60,000 nt of DNA from Nematostella vectensis (lineage: Eukaryota; Cnidaria; Anthozoa; Actiniaria; Edwardsiidae). Position numbers and translations under genes: made by a program. Positions 20,298-35,216 of this stretch are shown in pieces. The notes under the pieces were generated by a model. That model searched no databases, was not told the origin of the DNA, and saw nothing but the letters and a program-made list of their open reading frames with translations. Each line of letters opens with the position of its first letter. Within the stretch, counting starts at the first letter, position 1. The stretch spans positions 560,001 to 620,000 of the forward strand of contig NC_064046.1 in assembly GCF_932526225.1 (NCBI RefSeq), in the 5' to 3' direction.

Positions 20298-23064
20298 AAC
20301 TTTTAATTACCACAAGGACGGACACGGGTGTAGCTTACATTTGTCAATAAACTTATAAATGCTGGTGTATTTTATGAAGACACGTCTTCGTTACACCCAT
20401 CTCAGCGTGACGTCACATTCACTTTTTAAAAGAATAAGCTCTGAGACTTTAATTAAACCGATCTTGCCATCACTTATTTGTTAGTAAATTTTGAAAATGC
20501 CATATCCACATTTTACCAAATTTAATAGTTAGAAAGGAATACACTATATTTTGTTAATGTGTATACTTCTTTACGATCGATCAGAAAGTATAATATGTCT
20601 AATACTGTTCGTAAATTTCTACTTTCATCAAATCTTTTCACATTCAAATGTAAAGGCAGCTGGTTTATTATGCAGAGCGTGTTTTGATACAGAATGTAGA
20701 AGATTTTGACGATGTTTCCGGCTCGATGTTATTGGAATTCAGAAATCATATTTTCATACATTGTCATACGTTTTGTCCCCTGGTTCAGTTAAGAAAAGGC
20801 CCAGAAAATTCAATAAAGGTACACTTAGCTTGTCAAACTTTTCGATTTTCAGACGCAGCTGTAGATTAATTCAACTTTAAAGTCCAACCGTGCGGCTGCT
20901 TTCCCATCCATACAATACCGCATGTCGCTAGACATTGCACAGTTAAAGACGAAAGCCAAGCCTTTGGGATTCCCAATAACATTATCAGAACATATGAAAT
21001 CCGCCTATACAACCATCGGGCTTTTGTATCGGACGACTTTTCACATGAAGGCATTCATTAAAACGCGTTAAAATGAAGTTTCGAGGACATGAGAAAATTT
21101 ATCGTTCGAAAAGTAACCGGTAGTAAAAAATAACCTAGCCGTTATTCAAATGGAAAAGTTGTTTAAGGAAATTCCTGCTATTTACTCCTGCTTTTAAAGT
21201 TGTGATGTGCAATCAACAGCCAATAACTCGATTTGACGTTTAAACCTAATAGACGTTAAAACTTTGATAGCACATAGTCCATATCACATACGAAGCCAAC
21301 TACAGTAGATCCATTATGATTTTCCTTTTAAATAAAGTCATGGGTTTTCAAAGAACTAGAAGTTAGATCTACTAGTCTTGAACTAAAGTTCTCGATGCAC
21401 AGATTCCAAATATAATGCAATATTTTAATTTTTATACCTATGGGCGTCCTTAGAAAGAAAAATTAAAGTTAACTTTAAAACGTCAACGTTTTTTTAACTT
21501 AAATGCTCAGAATGGGCTTTAGACAATTTTTTACATCCATAGCTTAATGTAACACGCTGCATTTTACTTATGAAAAGATCCTACACTAAAACAGAAAAAT
21601 AATTAATATAACCAATTTGAACACTCTGTTAGTTGGCAAACTAACCTTATTTATATCTTGTAATAAGCAGATATATGAGTTGTAAAGCGATTTTTTCTAC
21701 CTGGCGAACAAAACCTCTGCGGCTTTTCTTCTTTCTTTGCAGCAGACTGTATAAAGCAGAGTCCTCAGACTTTAAGCCATAAGGATCGCTACACTCCAGT
21801 AAAACTCACCACAACCATTAGCTATGGTACCACACAAAATTGTGATTCATTTTACCAAACGGAATATCCCTAATTACGTAATTAATTAATTCATACCGAA
21901 TGCTAAATTGACTGGGGATGTATATATTTTTTGTGAATGTCTAACGCAAGCTTATATAGTAAATTTTTAATAATAGCAAAGGGAGCTAAGTACCAGTGTT
22001 TTTATTAGTATGATTAAGTACCTGTCAAAATAGACTTAAAAATGCGATTTTGAAATGAGATTTGCGTGGATATAATGGGATATTTCTAAAATTGTGTCTT
22101 TGGTGCTTGACTTTGCTCTCTTGGGGTTTGAAATCAAATTCCGATTCTGGGCTATCGTTCATTATGGACTTTAGAGATATAGTACATTGAAGTATGCCAT
22201 CTTGCTTGGGCATATCTTTGCCTTAGTTGCTCGCACTTAGTTGCTTGCAATTTTATGATAAAATTGAAATCTCTATCCGACAGCAAAAAAAAAATTAAAT
22301 TAAGTACAGTTTATCTATAAACAGACTTAAGATATTGATGGCTCGTAATCTCTACTACTAATTATGGTCTGTCAGTCATCAATATCATTCGTCATCATCG
22401 CCGATGACCTACACTGAACCCCCCCTATCACATGCTAAAAAGTTTATCCTCCAAACAACAGCTCGAGACTAGTGATTATTTTTCTCTAATTATACAAACC
22501 GAGCAAAAATTGTGTGAGAAGTCGTATAAATGCATTGAAGCCGTACACACTCACAAATTTTGACCTTGAACGAAATTCACTTCAACTCATACTTTTTTTA
22601 AACGAGATATTTTTTTCTGCTAGAAAGAGACCTGCATTTGCTAGGTTTCCTAGCTGCTCTGTGATTGGTTCATTTCGATCCGCGAATAACTCAAGCTCGA
22701 AGGCATTTTGCACTTTGAACATGGAGTAAATAAAAGACAAAAACGCTCGAGAAAAGAAAACTTGTCTGGGAACGAGTTGTTTCAACTGTCAGCCTTTGAT
22801 AAGGACATTTGTTTTTGACCTTGTCTCTGATTCTTTATTTCATCTCACTACGAATTAGCGTCTGTGCGAGCAAATTATTAATTGAACAATGATTTCGATA
22901 TGAACAGCTCGCTCTTATTCATGGTTTTCCTCAGTTATGAGCGCTAACCGCTAATCCTCAGACCGGCAATAGAGTCTCTTGAGTTCAGTCTTCAGTAATT
23001 GGGGAAAAACGAGTAATATTCACAAATTGTTTACAATTTTCTTGGAATACCATATACAAACAGA

Positions 23065-23275
23065 CTAAGGGCGCGTTTTTTCCTAACATTGTGGGAATGG
23101 GAATGGTTGGTAGAGAATGTTCAGAATGGCATTCGAGTCATTCTGCTACAGCTAGCAGAATGGGTGGAATGGCCTTTATTCTATTCCGGAATGGGAACGC
23201 AGGATAAACGAACGCGCGCTTTTTCTATTCTAATTATTCTCATTCCGGAATCACGAGTAAAAAAACGCGCTAAAA
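23065..23275. mobile_element. ~210-bp MITE, inverted copy of the intron 6 element
   Basis: The reverse complement aligns with 14411-14621 from the terminal GGCGCGTTT box to the other end. The right terminus is worn (GCGCGCTAAAA-like rather than GCGCCCTTAG). Confidence 0.7.
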
Positions 23276-26200
23276 CGAGCTGTTTTCTACAAGCTAACAA
23301 AACAAAATTAATGTTTTTTGTTATTAATTTGTCACTGGGACAAGTTTTTTTTACCACAACCTGCTAAATAACTTGTTTTGTAATTTCTATTTGGCACCCT
23401 TTGATAAACTGTGGCATAATGACAGATAGGTATTCAGCTTGAACCAAAAAAACCTCTCTAAGCAGACCAGGTAATATTCACCTGTTTGAAAACCTATTTA
23501 ATCAGACCAGATGGACTCCTTCAAAATCTCTCAAATCCTAGTAACAATATTCCGCTTCAAGGTGAAATGAGTGAAAATTTTTTTATCGTTTTTCGTTTAC
23601 CTCAAACTAATTGGTCTGAAAAAGAGTTATTCGCTTTCACAAAAAAAGCATACGCCAGACAAAACTCAGTCAAACCAATTTTGGTCATATCGGAATGGGT
23701 TTTTACAGCTGTTTTTCAGGCGGAAAAGACTTTTAGAGTCAACCTTAAAATGGTTGATAGTTAAGGCTGATTATTAAGTACGTTTGACTGGATAAGGCTC
23801 GAGTTAGGCTCGATATAAGTATATGCCTGCCCCGTCATCGTCTAATTAAACTGTCCTACTATTTATTTTGGTAAATCAAAATTACCGGCATTGCTGCCGC
23901 CTTCATATTTTTAGAATTTTTATTTCAATAAACTCGGAGAAACCATTCAACAAAGTCTGCTTTTGAGCGTTATATACTTGACGTTTTAAGCGTCATGATA
24001 ATTCCATCGGTACAACCGCCATTTTGTTTCACTTGACCCCGTGGAATTCGGTAGCGTGTATCGATGAATGGATGGCTCGAGTATTCCTAGTAACTTTCTA
24101 AAAGAAGATTTGAATAGGGTACCTGAAATATCCAGAAATGCTGTTCATTTAGTCGAACTTACTTTGACGTAGAGAAAAATATTTCTATTGTTGTCACGTT
24201 AGATTGTCAAGTTACCGATAAATTTTTATTTTACTAAGGATGGCGCAAACATTGTTTTCGTTTTTTTTTCTTGGAACTGAAGATTGAGAATGAAATTGCA
24301 TTTCTTGTATATTGGGCTTAACTAATCCAGTTAAGAGATATATTATGATAATCCTGGCAAACGCGAATACGTGATGAGTAAAATTCTAGAACTATCTTAT
24401 GTATTTGTTAAAAATCAATTAAATATAAACACCTTGTAGGCATCATGAATTGTAAATATAACTTTACACTAGAATTTGAAATCACATGAGTTCTTGTGAT
24501 TTTTTTAAACCACAGGCAATTGTATTATAGATGTAGAGAATCCTGTGAATGCTAGAAAGACTGTTCTAGCGGTGAAGGTTAGTTGTCATGGGAACACCAG
24601 GCCTTGGCAGGATTCTTAAAAATCAGTTGAAATATATCTGATTGTGGAAAAAACATATTTCTAAATGTGACTGTGATATAAGTTGAATAAACCCGGATTT
24701 CTTTAGATAGAAAGATGTCAGGATGATTGGACTTTGTTTGTTTGTTTTTTTTACAGGGGAAATCAAAAGAAACGAAAAAAGCAGTTCAACTTAGCCCGGT
24801 TCGAGTTGGTTTACAGTGACTAGTCCCCAGGCTCTGCTCCCCGCTCGCCTCCTTAATAAAATGCTAAATATGTAATGTATAAAATGTATACATATATTGC
24901 TATTATAAGTGTTTTATTTGGCAGGAAATACTGAAAAAATATACGGCAACCGGAACCATTTGCAATTTTAATTACCGATAAAAAGAGGCAGATTCTGGTT
25001 TTCTACCAATTTCAACAATGTTAGGTGAAAACAAGAAAGCATAAGAAAATATTTAATTAAATGCTTCCGATGTTGAATGCACTTGATTGCAACCCTTCTT
25101 CTGCAGCCTCCCTTGGCAGATATTATTTTTATCAAAAATAATTCATGAACAGAAAAATTAAATAAATAGATGATTGAAGCTTTATTAATCTATTAATACT
25201 TTTCTTACTCTTTTTTGTTATGTTTTATTAAACATGGAAGTACAATAATATCATTATCATTTCCAATCAGCTTATAACTCTAATCTAGTCACTATCAAGA
25301 TTTAATAAATATATATTGAAGATAAAGCAAAACGAAGCTGTCCAAATGTGTTTGCGGGTTTTTATGTGTTTTTGTTTTGATTAGTAGGCTTCTCAAGTTC
25401 CAGCTAATTGCTTAATTACTCGCTTTTGAATCGACATATATGCAAAGTACTCGCTTAGTGCCTATACACAGCCTATCAACCTTAAGTAATTGGTGATTTG
25501 CGCCCAAATTTGCAGTCTTAGAAAGATACACGGTATTTAAGTACCCTTTCACGCTCTTCTAAACTTATTCAAAATATTACTTGACAGGGAAGAAAATGCG
25601 TGGAGTAGACCTCTTAATATCTTACTCTTATGCAAATTATCTCTGTCGAGCTGGAAATAAAAGTAAACAAATAAAAATTTGCGAGGAGCTTTTGAATGTA
25701 GTGTAGCTACTAAAAATAAAAACAGAATTATTTTTCCTCTCATTTTACTTTCGATTTCTCAATGTCTACGCCGCTCGCAAGATTCAACGTGTGTTATAAC
25801 CTTAGCAGTAATTTCTTTTAAAAATATATTTATGTCAAAAGTATATGATTTGTGTGCTTTACTGTTTAGTCAAGGGCCTTATCTAAGGAAAAGATTAAAA
25901 TCGTTCAACGAGAGATTAGTGTACTGGGCAACCTTTTAAATTATTCCCTCTTGAGATGAACGGAAAGGTTTACTGAGATTTTTAAAGTGGTGGGTGTTCC
26001 TTGAAAACTTAGTGTGTTAGGAAACCACTTGAAACAGACAGGTTGGATTCGCCTGACAGAGCGCGCAAGCAAATTGTGGACATAGACATGACACGCGTTG
26101 AAAGCTTAACAAGCAAGACAGAATAATAGCTTACAGTTACTTGTTATTTTATTATTCTTTGAGCAGCGAACCAGTAATCGTAAAAATAACACCTAGACGA

Positions 26201-27389
26201 TTTCTCCTTAGGAAAGGACCGCGAATTCTGACGCCACTTAACCGAGATGAGCGCTGTAACACATTAGCACGATTTAATGTCTGATTAGTTACTTATCCCT
26301 ATATCCGCTATTTTACAGATCATCATGCTAAAACTGACTATCTTTTGATATTTGTTATCATTTGCGTGTGTGTTTATCAGATGTGTTCGTCCTACCTTGT
26401 TTTTCCGCCGGCACGGTTATCCATTCCCGCTTATTTCCAGAAAACCCTGTTATAAGACACATTTGTTAGAATACCGGTGACACCTCCAATTCTCTTTCCC
26501 TGAGAACACATTACGTCCCATTTACTGGTCGATTCCCGCGTAATTTTTTATCGAGAAGCCAACTACGATTCATCGCTAATCTAAAATGCTAATGAATGCC
26601 GCCTTTCGGAGATCTTTTGAAAAGCTCGCATTCTAATTGTAGGTGACCGCTACAATTTCATCCCGAGCCAAGTGTAATTTATAAGCTAATTCTGGCCAAT
26701 GAACGGCTTCTAGACTCACGTAGGGTGACTTATCGTTTATATTTCTGGCTGGTGGTTTGTATAATGGAAGCATGGAACTAAGGAATTGAAGAACTGATGA
26801 TTTTGCAGAAAGACAAATAGTACAACAACGAAAGCTTTGTCAACAAACCTGGCTTTCTCTGAGGGTAGAAAAAAATGAGCTCCGCTTTCTAATTAATTAT
26901 TCTTTATAATTCGTCAATCGTTTAAGAAAATTTGATTTGCGATTTTTTTTGAAGGATAAAATTATTAAAATGGAAATTTTGTTTGAAATTATAGCAAGTT
27001 GTCGTCGGTAGTAATTAAAACCGGTGAACTTCAAAGAGTGCTGAATAATTGATACAACGAGGTCTCTACAAGAATGCATGCGCTATGCAAAGTGTTCTGA
27101 ATCCTCCTGCATATCACACGTCTGGAGGGTAATTATTGTCTGCCTTTCCTCACGCATGAGTCTTACCCAGTGGACTTATATTATAAGGCTTTATAAAGCC
27201 TTGTGGTTAGGACAAGCTAAACATTAAGAAAATAAACAACAGCCATAATTTTTGGGATGATTATGAAAGATTTTGCTAGTCACAAATTACAAACATAAAA
27301 CTGATGCATATTTAAACTTCTTTTTTATGAAGCACACATATTCCGGGTTTTCCCTAAGTGTTTGTGGCAGATGCTATATCTCGGTATGG

Positions 27390-27560
27390 GAAAGAGTCCA
27401 AGATGATAATGACGCTGGCAATGATGATGACTAAGGCAATGATGATGACGACGATGATGATTGTAATGACGATGACTATGATGATTGTAATAAAGATGAT
27501 GACGATGATGATGATGATGGTAATGATGATGATGATGACGATGACGATGATGATGTTGGT
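27390..27560. repeat. GAT/GAC trinucleotide microsatellite
   Basis: Imperfect (GATGAC)n/(GATGAT)n. Open frames on both strands (methionine-rich or histidine/isoleucine-rich) are artefacts. Confidence 0.9.
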
Positions 27561-27644
27561 TAAAAGAATATCGACGCACAGTGAAAAAAAAGAGCGCACG
27601 CATTCAGTTCTACCTTAGTTTTAGTTGCGAGTTTTTTTTCTAGT

Positions 27645-28357
27645 TCTTAAGGTTGATCGCGGATATTAACTTACGTCGCGAACAACTTTTTATGACGAAG
27701 CTTTTTTACCCCAAGACAGCCTCCAATCTCTCTAATTGTTGCAGAGCATGTAGCTAAGATATTTAAGCTTTGAAAGAGACTAAAATATTCTAAAGATTGT
27801 TTGTATATTTCAAGCTATAAGTGTATTATGGAATAAATACTTTCCCTCTTTCAAACCCTTTTTTCAGCGTTTGTTGGTGCGTGATCGCGTTTCAATGCGT
27901 CCCAGAGCTTTTCGCAAGAGCTACCCCGGGGCGTGCAGTATGAGCTGTGAATTCCCATTTGGGACATAAACATCGAGGCATGGGGTTTATCATTAGTTCA
28001 GGAGAGGCAGTTATTCTAACGGCGAAGTCGCTTGCTGAGGGTTTACGTTTTTCTCGGCAGTAGCGATAAATTACTCGATCTTCCTTGCAAGGCGATTATT
28101 GGAATGTGGACAATTATCAAGAGCTTAATGGGCGAGGTATAGAAGGATACTTTAAACAGCCGTGTTTGACTAAAACTCGCTAAAAATTTAAGTCCAGTGA
28201 ATTTGGAAATTATTTACTTTGCTTACTTTGTAAGCTTTTATATCTTACCGACATGCTCTACCAAAATTAGAGAGATCGGAAGCCGTCTTGGGGTAAAAAA
28301 GCTTCGTCAAAAAAAGTTGTCCGCTTCGCGAGTTTATGTCCGCGATCTACCTTAAGA
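27645..28357. mobile_element. 713-bp DNA element with ~95-bp inverted repeats
   Basis: The left arm 27645-27743 and right arm 28260-28357 are inverted repeats, sharing TCTTAAGGT, GATCGCGGA, GACGAAGCTTTTTTACCCCA and ATCTCTCTAATT. The body has no open frame of note, so it is non-autonomous. No clear target duplication. Confidence 0.8.
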
Positions 28358-29099
28358 GCATATGGTCATATTTATGAGTTAACTTGCGCTCTGCAAAAGC
28401 TGTTGAATATAAACATTCACGTAAACCATGAAGCAGTGCAGTGTTAGATCCTATATGATCCTAGGCAGGCCGGTGTATGTTACACCATGTGTATAATATA
28501 TCCCCCACCCCTCCCCCCCTCGACGAATATTGGATACAGTCGCGCCTAAACAGCGGGAAGTGGGAATGGCCGTGAAATTAGTTTTACATCACTTCATTAG
28601 TTTGTCGCTTCAGCCCCTGCTTAGCTGGGGTATCACCGCTTAATATAAAACTGCCGCTTGATCTAATACCAACGCTTAATGTAATAAAATTCGCCGCTTG
28701 ATATAATACTAATGCTTAATATAATTGTTTTTTGATCAATCAAATTAGTTTGCTTTGCAGACTTTTAATAGTATAGATTATAGATAATGATTCTAAATGA
28801 TGATGATGATGATTTAGATGTTGATAATAGATGATCTTGGACGCTGATGATGGTAGTGGCAAATTTATGATGATGTGAAAGAATTGATACAAAAGTGTTA
28901 GTCTTTTGTCTCCGTTATGCTTGTTGTGCAGGTTTCTCAAGTTGACTTAAGAAGATCAGAAGCGCCGAAGATCACTTGCCCTTTAGAAGATCTTATCTCA
29001 AAGTCAAGAGTATGGTTCTCGCTTCCGTACTCTCACTTCTGATCACGTGATATCTGGAAGATCTGGACTAAAAACAACAGAAAAAGGCGCCTCGCTTTC

Positions 29100-29738
29100 C
29101 CAGTAGGCCAATAGTCCAGTAGGCTAATCGCCTAGTAAGCCAATAGTCTAGTAGGCCAATAGTCTAGAAGGCTAATAGTCTAGCAGGCCAACAGTCTAGT
29201 AGGCCAACAGTCTAGTAGACCAGTAGGCCAATAGTCCAGAAGGCCAATAGTCCAGTAGGCCAATAGTCTAGTAGGTCAATAGTCTAGTAGCCAATAGTCT
29301 AGTAGGCCAATAGTCCAGTAGGCCATAAGTCCAGTAGGCCAATAGTCTAGTAGGCCAATAGTGTAGTAAGCCAATAGTCCAGTAGGCCAATAGTCCAGTA
29401 GGCCAATAGTCCAGTAGGCAAATAGTCTAATAGGACAGTAGTCTAGTAGGACAATAGTCTAGTAGGCCAAATAGTCCAGTAGGTCAATAGTCCAGTAGGC
29501 CATTAGTCCAGTAGGCCAATAGTCTAGTAGGCCAATAGTCTAGTAAGCCAATAGTCCAGTAGGCCAATAGTCCAGTAGGCAAATAGTCTAATAGGACAAT
29601 AGTCTAGTAGGACAATAGTCTAGTAGGCCAATAGTCCAGTAGGCCAATAGTCTAGTAGGCCAATAGTCTAGTAGGCCAATAGTCCAGTAGGCCAATAGTC
29701 CAGTAGGCCAATAGTCCAGTAGGCCAATAGTCCAGTAG
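29100..29738. repeat. 16-bp minisatellite, about 40 copies
   Basis: The unit is AGTAGGCCAATAGTCY, with T/C alternating at the last position between runs of copies and occasional 14-17-bp variants. Higher-order blocks are visible: the stretch before 29430 is largely repeated before 29610. Confidence 0.95.
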
Positions 29739-32700
29739 GAACCCTACGGAATCCTGTGCATCTGTAAATCTAGCATAATATTGGCTAACTATTTTAAGCT
29801 TTGTCTTGGTGGCCACGGTAGCGCGCGTCGTTAATATTGTTAGTGTTTGGTGAAGTTTGCCCAGTCAGTTTTGGCTTAATACTTGGTGTTCCTTTGGCTG
29901 AAGTTCCATCCACTCTGACCTAATTTTGGAACTTCCTCTTGATGCAACGCAAATATGCATAGTAATATCGTACAGCAAGTCTCCGTCTTAAGCTGCAACC
30001 GTAGTAACATGGGACAAATCACATAATATATTTTTGCTTTAGGGATTGTCCATAAAAATAGAATGCCAGACAAAGAACTCCAAAACATTTGCTCACCACT
30101 TAATCTCGATTAGCGACGAAACAAGCAATGAAATTAATCACCAACAATAAATTACAACGACGTAGCGTAGCAAGCTGGGAACATTTACAGCCGTGTTAAC
30201 TAGATTTGGAATCTGCAATATTATTGGATTAATGAAGTAGTAGCATGTTATCGTTGGTGGCAAAATTCACTGTTTTCCGGATTACACTAAGTGTTTCAAC
30301 AGTTTTACAAGCAACGCCAAAGTAGTTCAATTGGAGGAGTTAAATCATGAGTCACGATGCATCTCAATAAGTAACGCGGTTTCAGCGAAATTGATTTGGG
30401 TGTGTGCCAAACAAATTGGTTAAAGAATGTCAATCACCCAATCCTTTGTTATTGTTTATCCTTAAAAAAAACAGGGGTTTATTCGCAAGGAACCTTCAAA
30501 ATAACAGTGTACGAATGAAGTCTGATATGTTAATGAGGATATATGATTGAAAATATCTTGCCGGTTACTTTCTTGAATTAGCCGATGGAAATGGATGCTT
30601 TGTGTGACTCGCCACTGAGCGGGGGCATAAAATAGCGGCGTGATTGGCCTTCTTTAAAATAGTTTGACATGTTCGGTATATTTGCGGATCTGCGTAAGTT
30701 AACACTAGCGCGAGAGAATGCACCCGAAACCAAACAATCAAATTGATTTCAGTTTATTCCCCGCCTTTGTTTTAAAGGTGGATACATAAGCGGAATTTAA
30801 AGATACAATATTTTGTAGATTAAAACATCATTTTCATTCAGAATAAGGCATCCTATGGAGAGCCCTTGTTATTCTCAAGTCCAACGCAATTTGTGACAAG
30901 CATGTAACAATTTCTCAGATTTAAAGCAATAAATAATGGGCGGTTTTAAATAAGGTGATGATCCAAACATCTACCTCGAAATAGTGAGAAAGAATAAAGG
31001 AAATGGCATTTTTTAAAGCAGAATAAAGCATTTTTTAAAGCAGAATATTGTGATTATTTGTAGATATTAGCACAGTGACAGTTGTCTATTTTAACATATC
31101 TATAATTCTGACATTTTGCTTTGTCATTAAGATGTTTTTCTCGAATAACGATTAAGACTGACGTGTTCCGTGATGTCTGCACTATAACAGTAAAAATATT
31201 TTTTAACAGTTTCTTTTTATTACCATTAACCTCAAGTAAACAGTGTTTCCTCGCAAACAGTTGCTTTGACGTAACAAAACTGAATAACCTGATTTGATTC
31301 ACTATGTACGGTAACAATTAACGTAGCACCGAGACCGATTATTTCTTAAGATGTTAGCGACATCTAGCTTAAGTTATGTAATTCTGTTACTTTTCCAAAT
31401 AAATCTTAATTCAGGAAACTCTAATCGCAGAGGCCTCTAGTGTACAGTGCTTTAGTTTAAACTTTTGTACATACCTATATTGAGGTTTAAGCCTCTTGTC
31501 TCATTCTCTATAGCCAAGTACTTTGCAGTTAGACGTTCCCCATATCCTCCCATCTCATATCACTTGACATAAACATCTAGAAAAGACGGGAGACCATGCT
31601 TGAAATAGACAACTTCCTGCTACCGATAAAGACTCCAGGTTGGTTAGAACTGTCACCAAAAGTTATGGCCCAACGCCAGACTTGGAATGACAACACATGA
31701 GACATCTAAAATTAATGACGAACGGCCACAAAACAGAACAACAACCACAATTACTTTAAAAACATCCTGTCCGCGAGAATTATGTTATTTGAGGGATAAC
31801 GATTTGTTGGCAGTTTTAAAAACATACCTTTTCTGGGAGCTAGACGTAGCGAAACGATGTGCCTGCCTTTAAATAAAATGTGTGCCTACAGCTGGTCCGT
31901 GTTAGGAGGATTTTTGGAGCAGACTTTTAGCTCTAATTGGTTGTATTATGCAGCACGAGTCACGGAGATAACAAAAGGCTGCCAATTAGAATACCGAGGC
32001 CTCTCTTCCAAACATGACTTTGCAAGCAAGCTATAAACATGTGTAACGAGAGTGTGACGTTAACACGTTCTCTGAGACCTGCTGACTCTGTCAGAAAAAT
32101 GCGGTCATTTATGAAATTGTTTTAGCTTGCACTAATCGATACGGTTTTATTCAAGTTCGTTTGAATTGTGCTCGATTAAATTGTTTGCCAATATCAATGA
32201 TATTATAGGAGTTCCGGACGAAGTTACTCTTCTATCGATTGCGATTTAGAAATGGAATTTTAAGAGCTTTATAGTGTGCATTGAGGCTCGACAGAAGGGA
32301 TTGAAGTTGGTTAAGTGACAATCTTTGGGTGTAAAAAAAGTAGTTGCTTATTTACTATTGATTAGTTTTGAGAAGGAAATGGTTTTTACTGCTATTTTCA
32401 CGCATTACAAAGTGTTAGTGTCATCTCGTTTTGGTGTTACCTGAATTGTATCAAGAATTGCAAAACCTATTCCAATCCAATTATTAAGATCCTCCTTGAG
32501 TCTAAGCCGATATGCGGGCGATAAACGTTTTTTTTAAAAATATGTTTGCATATTTACATATGCCTTTAGAGTTTTGAATCGTTGTTAACACGATTATTTA
32601 TTTATGATATAGGGCATTTTGGATTTAGGTTCTATTACACTTTGTATCTGATTTTGCGAAGACAAAACCATGACATTTCATAGAGATATTCGTTATAATT

Positions 32701-33750
32701 TAAGGTAACCCTGTTTATTTAAATTTCGATATATTTTAATCTATCATCTGTGTTTAAAAGATCTCTGTCTTTTAAAACATACGAAGTTATCACCTTGGTT
32801 ACAATTGATATTTAGTGGATTTCAAAAATAGATTGAGGTGATGCGTTGATTCGCAATTTTCTGGTATTACTGAGGATTACATAAAGTGTAACCGTATTCA
32901 TGATTTGAAATTAAAGCAGAGGAGAACTAAGAAAATGTTCAAAGGGTGGTAAGGAATTTCGGCTATTTATAACCAAAAACTAGACACACAATGAGATGTG
33001 ATAGGAACCAAAAGTTAATGATTTTTTTTATGAATTGGTTGAAAAATGACAAATATAAAAATATCATAAATATTATATTCTTTTTTTTATTTCTCTGTCG
33101 TATGCTTTTCATTTTCGATATTATTTTATATTCTTTCATGCCTCTGACAACACAAAAGCCAGTAGTACTTTTTGGAGACCTAGTATCAATTTGAAGGAAC
33201 ACCTTTATGTACGGCGTACAAAACACAGACGATAAGATAGGAGAAAATAGCTCAAGAACAATGAATATTCAAAATTGCATCTGAAAGGGATATATTAATA
33301 TAGGAGCTTTCAACACGTTCCGTTAACATAGTTTTGATTTCTATCTTACGTAACCTTTCTTTTGATACACAATTAATTTATTTAAAGGGGCGGAAAGGGG
33401 GGAGCTTTTGTGTGGATAATTATGCTGCTTTATTAGATCGGTTACCAGACATTTATGCAAATACAATCAACAAAAGCAGTACCGTAAAAGCTCTTATAAG
33501 CCGCAAGGGCTTTTCCATCCGTCTTAACGGGGGGTGGAGTTTGGGGGTTTTGGAAAGGGGCTCAATAAAAAAGCAGGCTCATTTTAAAAACTCTTTCCTG
33601 ATTTAACACTAGATATTTCTGCCCTTTTAAGGAGACCATTATGTATGGAGTATTTAAAGAACTTGGATCAGCCACGCTTTTGTTTTTGTTCACAAAAATG
33701 TTCCTGATGCTATGAATCAGTGTACACCTATTACAAAAAACTATGTCAGT

Positions 33751-33990
33751 GCAAATGACGATTGACAAATGGCAGTTCTACGACCGAAAGAACCCATGAA
33801 TCCCAAAATATTTACTCTAAATTCAGAAACATATAGATAAAACATTCAACTTTCCATTAAATGTAATTATTTTATGGTTCTGACATCGCTTGAGTTTATT
33901 TACCACCTTTATTTTCACAAATAATCAATACCCATAAGCACCTTTAGGTCGTAGAACTGCCATTTGTCAATTGCCATTCGCCGTTTGCGC
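33751..33990. mobile_element. ~240-bp MITE with ~40-bp inverted repeats
   Basis: The left arm GCAAATGACGATTGACAAAT plus GGCAGTTCTACGACC is matched in inverse at 33941-33990. A diverged relative lies in PKD intron 3 at about 43555-43760. No coding capacity. Confidence 0.75.
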
Positions 33991-35216
33991 TGGCAACCTT
34001 TATTGAAATAGGTTTATATTTCGCTTGTCTCTATTATGGTCTCCATCTAAACCAAGCAATCACTAGCTCTCTTTTAAAAAGTGTTGGGCGTTATAGTCTT
34101 AAGAAAAGTGATGGGAGAGGTCTTACCCTAAATGGTCATTTTTGGTCATTTTAATGCCCAGCTTTCAATATGAAACCCCCATTGGAAAAGGTGGTTGAAA
34201 GAGATTTTAGTGTAATTGAAAGAGAATGGTATCCCATCGCGCTGCTATCAATGCGGCACATTATGCGGCAGACTCTATTCGGGTATCATGGGTATCGGTG
34301 ACCATCCCAGGACTTCCATTACTGAGTTGTTTTGCTTGATGTTGTAACGGGATGTAACCGTCGTGCTCCTTTTTATCCCAAGCCAACATTTGACACATTC
34401 TTGATAACTGTAAGTTCTTTACTTGTACAAAAGCATTCTCCAGCAGTTCTAATACTTTAAAGATTTCTTAAACATCGCTATTTTCTTAAATTCAACTATA
34501 ATGCACTTTAACTGAATCATTGCAAGTCAAGTTGTTTTGAATATTGAGTCGTCCATTCTTGGTTGTACTTATTTGCTAAATCTTAAGCGTATGGAATTGC
34601 ACTGAATTTTGAATTCTTCAACCCCCTACTTACACTTCCCCAAAGCCCCAAATATTAGTTATTGAATAATCACCTTGCGCATGTTCTAATTTGGCTTAGC
34701 TGGCACAAACTCTCTGGTGCAACTTTACATGCAATAACTTGTTTGGAGCAAGCAGTCAAAACACGATTAACTCTGTTTGTATTTCCCAATCGGACCAAAT
34801 GAAACTTAGCTTGTTTGTACTATCAGAACCTCCTTCTATTGTTTTTTACTTTTGTCCAACAGCATTAAAGTTACTTGGGTAAGTTTAGCTCAAACAAGTT
34901 TTCAAGTTTTTTTTTTTTTTTTTTTTTGCGGCCAAGTTCAAAGCTCAAATTTACGTGCAGATTGATGACGTCTCAGCAATACTGCTGAGACAACCAACAA
35001 CGTTTTTCCTACAGACGCAATGTTTATAATAGTCATCATCATATCATCATCATCATCATCATTTTTATTACATATCAAGAAAATTTAGCCCAAAAAAGGC
35101 ATTTTGGTCAAACGCGGCTATTTCCATATAAGGAATCTAATATATTTCTTATTTGGAAAAACTGCATGATTCTTGTCATTCTTAAGGTTGCTGTAGCGCA
35201 GGTGCTTCGTAAACTT

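Larger units (their letters stand above)
20298..29099. other. Gene-poor stretch
   Basis: Holds the MITE at 23.07 kb, a trinucleotide tract and the 713-bp element. No coding exon recognised; open frames are at most 92 codons and do not resemble known families. Regulatory elements cannot be judged from one sequence. Confidence 0.55.

Noticed and set aside
27325-27618. Histidine-rich or isoleucine-rich small proteins
   Set aside because: Trinucleotide microsatellite read in different frames.
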